Assembly (NCBI GenBank): GCA_937859855.1
Contig: CALMAR010000175.1
Coordinates: 1 to 8,441, forward strand
Direction: 5' to 3'
Source of the DNA: an uncultured Kineosporia sp.
Lineage (GTDB): Bacteria > Actinomycetota > Actinomycetes > Actinomycetales > Kineosporiaceae
Length of the DNA stretch: 8,441 bases
The notes under the pieces are model-generated. The model saw nothing but the letters and a program-made list of their open reading frames with translations, did not search any database and was not told the DNA's origin. The position numbers and the translations under genes are program-made. Shown one piece after another: positions 5,080 to 8,441 of the stretch. Each line of letters starts with the position of its first letter. Positions within the stretch are counted from its first letter, which is position 1.

Positions 5080-6177
5080 GTGGCCGCGTCACCGACGTCA
5101 GCGGAAGTTGCACTCGCCGTCCGTCTCCGGGCGCTTCGCGAGCGGGCAAAGCTGACCCAGGGGCAGCTCGCAGCCGTGTTCAGTGCTGAGCAAAGGGTCG
5201 GTGCTGCGTCCATCTCCTCGTGGGAGAACGCGCGGCGGCCGGCTCCCCTGCCCGAGTCTCGTCTCGAGCCGTATGCGCGGCTGTTTGCCGTCCCGGTCCG
5301 CGGCCGCAGCGGCCATCCGGACTTGATCTCCGAGCGCAGCCTGACGGCCGAACAAGTACGCCAGCGCGACACCCTGCTGGAGGAGCTACGCGCGCTCTGG
5401 CAGGCCGCTCGCGAGACCGGTGCCGGTGCATCGTCCTCCTTCAGATCATGGTTCTTCGACGACGACGGACCGCTCGTCATCGTGGCCCCGGATGCCCCGC
5501 CCGAGGTCCAAGATCTCCTGGCGGACCCGCGCAACCCGAACTACACCCAACTGCACGGGTTCGCCGACCTCGATGCCCTGATGGAGTTGCACGGGCACAT
5601 CCGGTCCGAGAACGAGTCCACCTACCCGGTGCGGTTCACCCGCGCCTCCGAGCTCGACGCCGATGCCCTCTCGGGGCACCTGGTCCTGCTGGGCGGCATC
5701 GGCTGGAACGAACTCACGGACCACATCTTGCGCACATTGACTTGCCTGCCCGTGCGCCAGTTCGAGATCCCGCAGCTGAAGAGCGGCGAAATCTTCGCGG
5801 TCGGTCATGACGAGGAGGAGATACGCTTCGAGCCGCGCTGGTCACCGATCGACACCGAACTCCTGATCGAGGACGTGGGATTCCTGGCGCGGCTACGCAA
5901 CCCGTACAACTCCAGCCGCACCCTCACCCTGTGCAACGGCATTCACAGCCGGGGTGTGCTGGGTGCCGTCAGGGCTCTCACCGATGCCCGGGTTCGCGAC
6001 GCCAACGAGTCCTATCTCTTCGAGCGCTTCAGCACGGAGGACTACGCGGTGCTCATGCGGGTGCCGGTCTACCAGGGACAGGCGTTGTCACCGGACCTGG
6101 GCAACCCGGATTCCATCCTCTACGAGTGGTCGTCGGCCGATCCGGGCCAGGCTTCCTGGGGGACAGCCGCGTCATGA
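5080..6177 (+). CDS. XRE-type HTH protein, paralogue of the first sensor (sensor 2)
   Basis: A 365-residue protein starting with GTG 5080 after GATGGGGGTGCC. It aligns with sensor 1 without gaps for the first 210 residues or so. The HTH is at about 10-70 (LAVRLRALRE, KLTQGQLAAV, ASISSWENAR), followed by a charged linker, then the same C-terminal domain: DDDGPLVIVAP (127-137), NPNYTQLHGFADLDAL (152-167), LSGHLVLLGGIGWNEL (197-212), RNPYNSSRTLTLCNGIHSRG (273-292) and YAVLMRVPVYQGQAL (322-336). By eye more than half of the C-terminal-domain residues are identical to sensor 1, while the HTH and linker are less alike, so ligand recognition seems more conserved than DNA recognition. Its stop also forms an ATGA overlap with the next start, but that downstream gene is a remnant. 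The protein itself shows no damage, so it may still act alone or on the intact enzyme of the first cassette. Confidence 0.83.
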   Translation: MAASPTSAEVALAVRLRALRERAKLTQGQLAAVFSAEQRVGAASISSWENARRPAPLPESRLEPYARLFAVPVRGRSGHPDLISERSLTAEQVRQRDTLLEELRALWQAARETGAGASSSFRSWFFDDDGPLVIVAPDAPPEVQDLLADPRNPNYTQLHGFADLDALMELHGHIRSENESTYPVRFTRASELDADALSGHLVLLGGIGWNELTDHILRTLTCLPVRQFEIPQLKSGEIFAVGHDEEEIRFEPRWSPIDTELLIEDVGFLARLRNPYNSSRTLTLCNGIHSRGVLGAVRALTDARVRDANESYLFERFSTEDYAVLMRVPVYQGQALSPDLGNPDSILYEWSSADPGQASWGTAAS

Positions 6178-6389
6178 GTACCGTTGTCAAGAGGAGCAAA
6201 CCGAAGGCATCGCACCAGCGGCTCTTCGCGGATCGCTCCGGCGCCGTTGTGGCATCCGATCGCCGCAGCAGGCAGATCGACGCCATCGTCGTGCCGGGCG
6301 CGAAGGCATCATCGGTGGCTGGTCCAGCGGCGGCGATGACCGAGCTGGGCGTCACCACGCGAACCCGAGCGAGACGTAGAGGGCGTGGG
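6174..6389 (+). pseudogene. Remnant of a second glycosyltransferase gene (5' part)
   Basis: The frame starts at ATG 6174 in the sensor 2 stop (ATGA), exactly as in the intact cassette. It encodes a polar leader, then IDAIVVPGAK at residues 35-44, matching VDAIVVPAHR of the intact enzyme; the DNA agrees at 18 of 19 bases (6279-6297 against 3242-3260). Beyond about residue 60 the similarity is lost and the translation turns into Arg-rich noise, so the DxD and NED regions are absent. The frame stays open into the tatB 3' end, but the product would lack every catalytic element. Decayed gene is the best reading. A short expressed peptide cannot be excluded because the start signals look intact. 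Confidence 0.68.
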
Positions 6390-6520
6390 CGTCAGCGCCG
6401 AGCAGAAGGACGGCGAAGCTCGAGTCCGGCACGCCAAACGTCTTGCCTCGTGGAACGCTTCGGCAGGGAGGGCTACGCGGTCCTGATGCGGGTACCCGTC
6501 TATCGGGGCGGGCGCTGTCG
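6390..6520 (+). pseudogene. Tail of a third sensor gene, frameshifted
   Basis: LVERFGREGYAVLMRVPVYRG, 21 residues encoded at 6447-6509, matches residues 313-333 of sensor 2 at 16 of 21 positions, and about 50 of 63 bases agree. Just upstream, EARVRHAK (from 6415) matches DARVRDAN of sensor 2 but in another reading frame, so a frameshift lies near 6438-6446. Many base differences fall at third positions, which suggests this copy diverged as a working gene before it decayed. Everything upstream of the tail (HTH, GGIGWN, CNGxHSRG) is missing. Confidence 0.75.
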
Positions 6521-6531
6521 TCGGGCTGCGT

Positions 6532-6551
6532 CCCGCTTCGCCGGACTCAGC
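6532..6551 (+). repeat. Scrap of a third glycosyltransferase gene at the tatB 3' end
   Basis: cccgcttcgccggactcagc is identical to 3462-3481 of the intact glycosyltransferase gene and sits in the same phase as the remnant frame from 6174, encoding RFAGLS followed by SAG (intact copy: SAG after RFAGL). The tatB stop codon (minus strand, 6547-6549) lies inside it. Similarity ends by about 6560. Confidence 0.75.
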
Positions 6552-6948
6552 TCGGCGGGAGGCCTCGCCCGTCGTCGGGGACCGGGACGGGTTGCAGGCT
6601 GGCGTCGAGGAGCTCGGCCTGGCCCTCGGTGACGTCGGGGTCGAGCAGGAGGTAGGTCTCGCCGTCCATCTCGTCGTCCCCCTCGGCTTCGGACTCTGTC
6701 GAGGGGTTGTCGTCGAAGATGGCCTTGCGCAGCATGCCCTGCGGGCTCAGTGACCGGAGGTCCAGGTCCGCGAGCTCGGATGGCAGCTCGGCCTTGATGT
6801 CGCTGATCGCCGAGTCCGCCATCGAGCGCAGTTGCCGGATCACCCGGACCGCATCGCTGGCCGCCTTCGGCAGCCGTTCCGGTCCGAAGATGACCAGGCC
6901 CAGCACGCCCATCATCAGGAACTCGCCAAAACCCAGGTTGCTGAACAT
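6547..6948 (-). CDS. tatB: Sec-independent protein translocase subunit TatB
   Basis: A 133-residue membrane-anchored protein. TatB works with TatC as receptor for twin-arginine signal peptides in the cytoplasmic membrane. The N-terminus has the expected order: a short lead with the conserved acidic residue (GFGEF, Glu9), one hydrophobic segment (about 9-21), the hinge FGPERLP (21-27), then an amphipathic helix (about 28-60), then an acidic C-terminal tail. The GPERLP hinge and the length favour TatB over TatA. It begins 9 bases after the mntH-like stop, and its ribosome site AGGGA overlaps that stop, so the two are co-transcribed and probably coupled. The last few residues (GRGLPPS) and the stop lie in DNA that also carries glycosyltransferase homology, so the native C-terminus may have been replaced. 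The tail is not essential to the fold, so function is probably kept. Confidence 0.9.
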   Translation of the reverse strand: MFSNLGFGEFLMMGVLGLVIFGPERLPKAASDAVRVIRQLRSMADSAISDIKAELPSELADLDLRSLSPQGMLRKAIFDDNPSTESEAEGDDEMDGETYLLLDPDVTEGQAELLDASLQPVPVPDDGRGLPPS

Positions 6949-6958
6949 GTCGGGGTCC

Positions 6959-8299
6959 CTACGTCGTCAGTTGCTGTACGAGGAGAAGAACATTGAGGCC
7001 ACTGAGGACGACGACCACGGTGGCCACCACGGCCACGGTCGCCGGCCCGTTCACGTGCACGCCCATCAGCCGCCTGGTGCTGGTCAGAATCAGCAGTGCA
7101 ACCAGCGCGAACGGGATGCCGAAGGAGAGCAGCACCTGGCTGAGGACCAGGGCCCGGGTCGGCTCGACGCCCGCGCACAGCAGCACCACGGCCGGGGTCA
7201 TCGTGATCAGCCGGCGCAACCACAGCGGCACCGCGACGCCGAGGAAGCCCTCCATCACGATCTGCCCTGCGGCGGTGCCCACGCTGGACGACGAGATGCC
7301 GGAGGCGAGCAGTGCCGCCGCGAACACCAGCGCCGCCCCGCCACCCAGCAGGGACTCGACGCTGGCGTGCGCGCTCTGCAGCGTGATCGGCGCCGAATCC
7401 GGCTGCTGGTGCAGCAGTTCCGCCGCCAGCGCGAGCATCGCGATGTTCACCAGGCCGGCCAGGCCCATGGCCACGCCGATGTCGACCCGTTCCAGCCTCA
7501 GCAGCCTCGTCCGGTCCTCGTCGTCCGCCGAGAGCAGGCGACGGCTGGTCAGCCCGGAGTGCAGGTAGATGGCGTGCGGCATGACGGTCGCGCCGATGAT
7601 GCCCACGGCGAGGAACAGCGCACCTTCCCCCCCGAAGCTCGGCACGAGCCCGGATGCGCTGCCGCGCATCGAGGGCGGTACGAGGAATGCCATGTACACG
7701 AATCCCATGCAGATCAGCGCCAGCAACGAGCCGATGGCCAGCTCGAACGGCCGGTATCCCCTGCCCTGCAGGCCGAGGATGGCGAAGGCGATCAGCGCGG
7801 TGCACCCGCCGGCTACCGACAGCGGCATCCCGAAGATCAGGTTCAGCCCGATCGCAGCCCCCATGAACTCGGCCAGGTCGGTGGCCATCGCCACTATCTC
7901 GGCCTGTGCCCACATGGCCCACGAGACCCTGCGTGGCAGCAGTTCCCGGCACAGCTGCGGCAGACTGCGTCCGGTCACGATGCCGAGCTTGGCGGCCAGG
8001 AACTGGATCATCATGGCGACGGCATTGGCGGCGAGCACCACCCAGAGCAGGCTGTAGCCGAAGCTCGCCCCGCCCTGGAAGTTCGTCGCGAAGTTGCCCG
8101 GGTCGACGTAGGCGATGGCCGCGACGAAGCCCGGACCTAGGGCCGCGACGAGCCCGATCCTGCGACGGCCCCTCGGAGCCGACGGCGACACCGGAGCCGG
8201 TGACGGCGGCGCGGGTGACAGGGCCGGCGCGGGCGGCAGAGGAGGAGCGACGAGGCTCCGGTAGGTGCCGGGGTCTGCACGCATCACGATGTCAGTCAT
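6959..8299 (-). CDS. mntH: Nramp-family divalent metal (Mn/Fe) transporter
   Basis: A 446-residue proton-coupled importer of divalent metals, most likely manganese, in the cytoplasmic membrane. The two metal-site motifs are present: AYVDPGNFATN in the first membrane helix (DPGN at 66-69) and GATVMPHAIYLHS in helix 6 (Met240, Pro241, His242). TDLAEFMGAAIG (140-151) is the conserved helix 3 segment. Some ten or eleven hydrophobic helices fill residues 50-440, the normal size. Residues 18-42 are a Pro/Ala/Ser-rich cytoplasmic extension, longer than in the compact bacterial members. The ATG at 8299 is preferred because AGGAACG lies just upstream; an in-frame ATG five codons later has weaker support. 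It heads a transcript with tatB. A 13-bp hairpin and a dyad upstream may control it. Transported metal is inferred from the family. Confidence 0.9.
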   Translation of the reverse strand: MTDIVMRADPGTYRSLVAPPLPPAPALSPAPPSPAPVSPSAPRGRRRIGLVAALGPGFVAAIAYVDPGNFATNFQGGASFGYSLLWVVLAANAVAMMIQFLAAKLGIVTGRSLPQLCRELLPRRVSWAMWAQAEIVAMATDLAEFMGAAIGLNLIFGMPLSVAGGCTALIAFAILGLQGRGYRPFELAIGSLLALICMGFVYMAFLVPPSMRGSASGLVPSFGGEGALFLAVGIIGATVMPHAIYLHSGLTSRRLLSADDEDRTRLLRLERVDIGVAMGLAGLVNIAMLALAAELLHQQPDSAPITLQSAHASVESLLGGGAALVFAAALLASGISSSSVGTAAGQIVMEGFLGVAVPLWLRRLITMTPAVVLLCAGVEPTRALVLSQVLLSFGIPFALVALLILTSTRRLMGVHVNGPATVAVVATVVVVLSGLNVLLLVQQLTT

Positions 8300-8340
8300 G
8301 ATCGTTCCTGTCCGTGGTGGCCGGGTCGGATGGTGCCAGG

Positions 8341-8399
8341 CCGGGCGGGTCGGGGTGTGCGGGCCGTGTCGGGGTTAGCAGGGCCTCCGACCCGCCCGG
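8341..8399 (-). promoter_or_regulatory. Strong 13-bp hairpin in the mntH upstream region
   Basis: CCGGGCGGGTCGG (8341-8353) pairs perfectly with CCGACCCGCCCGG (8387-8399) across a 33-base loop, 42 bases before the mntH-like start. No T-tract follows on either strand. It may be a leader structure (attenuation or mRNA stability) or a T-less terminator of a gene beyond the right edge. I could not match it to the yybP-ykoY manganese riboswitch. Confidence 0.45.
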
Positions 8400-8416
8400 G
8401 CCTGCGGACTCCTAGG

Positions 8417-8429
8417 TGGGACTATCCCA
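8417..8429 (-). promoter_or_regulatory. Dyad overlapping a possible extended -10 of mntH
   Basis: TGGGA-CTA-TCCCA is a perfect inverted repeat. Read on the minus strand the same bases give TGGGATAGT, an extended -10 form (TG, one base, GATAGT). A -35 would fall beyond the window edge. A repressor bound here would block the promoter, which fits metal-dependent control of mntH, but the half-site is not the familiar DtxR/MntR box. Confidence 0.3.
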
Positions 8430-8441
8430 GCGGGCCGAGGC

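Noticed and set aside
6422..6632. Single fusion protein running from 6174 to 6632 as a working gene
   Set aside because: It joins unrelated scraps, lacks every catalytic motif, contains a frameshift relative to the sensor copy and runs through the tatB gene in antisense.
6707..8140. 477-codon plus-strand frame opposite tatB and mntH
   Set aside because: His/Gln/Arg-rich antisense shadow of two clear genes; third-position bias supports the minus strand.

Overview
The window is high-GC DNA with strong GC bias at third codon positions and GTG as well as ATG starts. An actinobacterial-type aminopeptidase N tail, a TatB and an Nramp transporter are present. This points to an actinomycete, perhaps Pseudonocardiales or a Streptomyces relative; family-level placement is a guess. 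I see no tRNA, rRNA, CRISPR array or recognisable insertion sequence.

Layout. The left edge holds the 3' end of a probable pepN (+), convergent with two closely spaced minus-strand genes for small unknown membrane proteins (244-1260). A stretch of about 760 bases with no convincing gene follows. The centre (2046-6551) is the unusual part. It holds a two-gene cassette: an XRE-type helix-turn-helix protein with a large conserved C-terminal alpha/beta domain (2046-3122), overlapped by 4 bp (ATGA) with a soluble GT-A-type glycosyltransferase-like gene (3119-4336). A GNAT acetyltransferase gene lies on the opposite strand (4256-4858) and overlaps the glycosyltransferase 3' end by 81 bp. Next comes a paralogue of the HTH protein (5080-6177). 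Its ATGA-coupled partner is a wreck: a glycosyltransferase-like N-terminus, then a frameshifted tail of a third HTH-type protein, then a short glycosyltransferase scrap (6174-6551). The window therefore records at least three sensor-glycosyltransferase units, of which one is complete.

The right third is a minus-strand pair, an Nramp-family metal transporter (mntH-like, 6959-8299) followed after 9 bases by tatB (6547-6948). The tatB stop codon lies inside a 20-bp sequence identical to part of the intact glycosyltransferase gene, so the cassette debris runs right up to, or into, the tatB 3' end.

How the parts may work together (inference): the HTH protein probably binds DNA near its own promoter and senses a ligand through its C-terminal domain, and the translationally coupled glycosyltransferase-like enzyme makes or consumes a sugar-bearing molecule. 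Repeated copies, loss of individual partners, an in-frame TTA codon in the glycosyltransferase and insertion next to housekeeping genes all suit an accessory regulatory, signalling or conflict module. I know of no characterised function for this pair.
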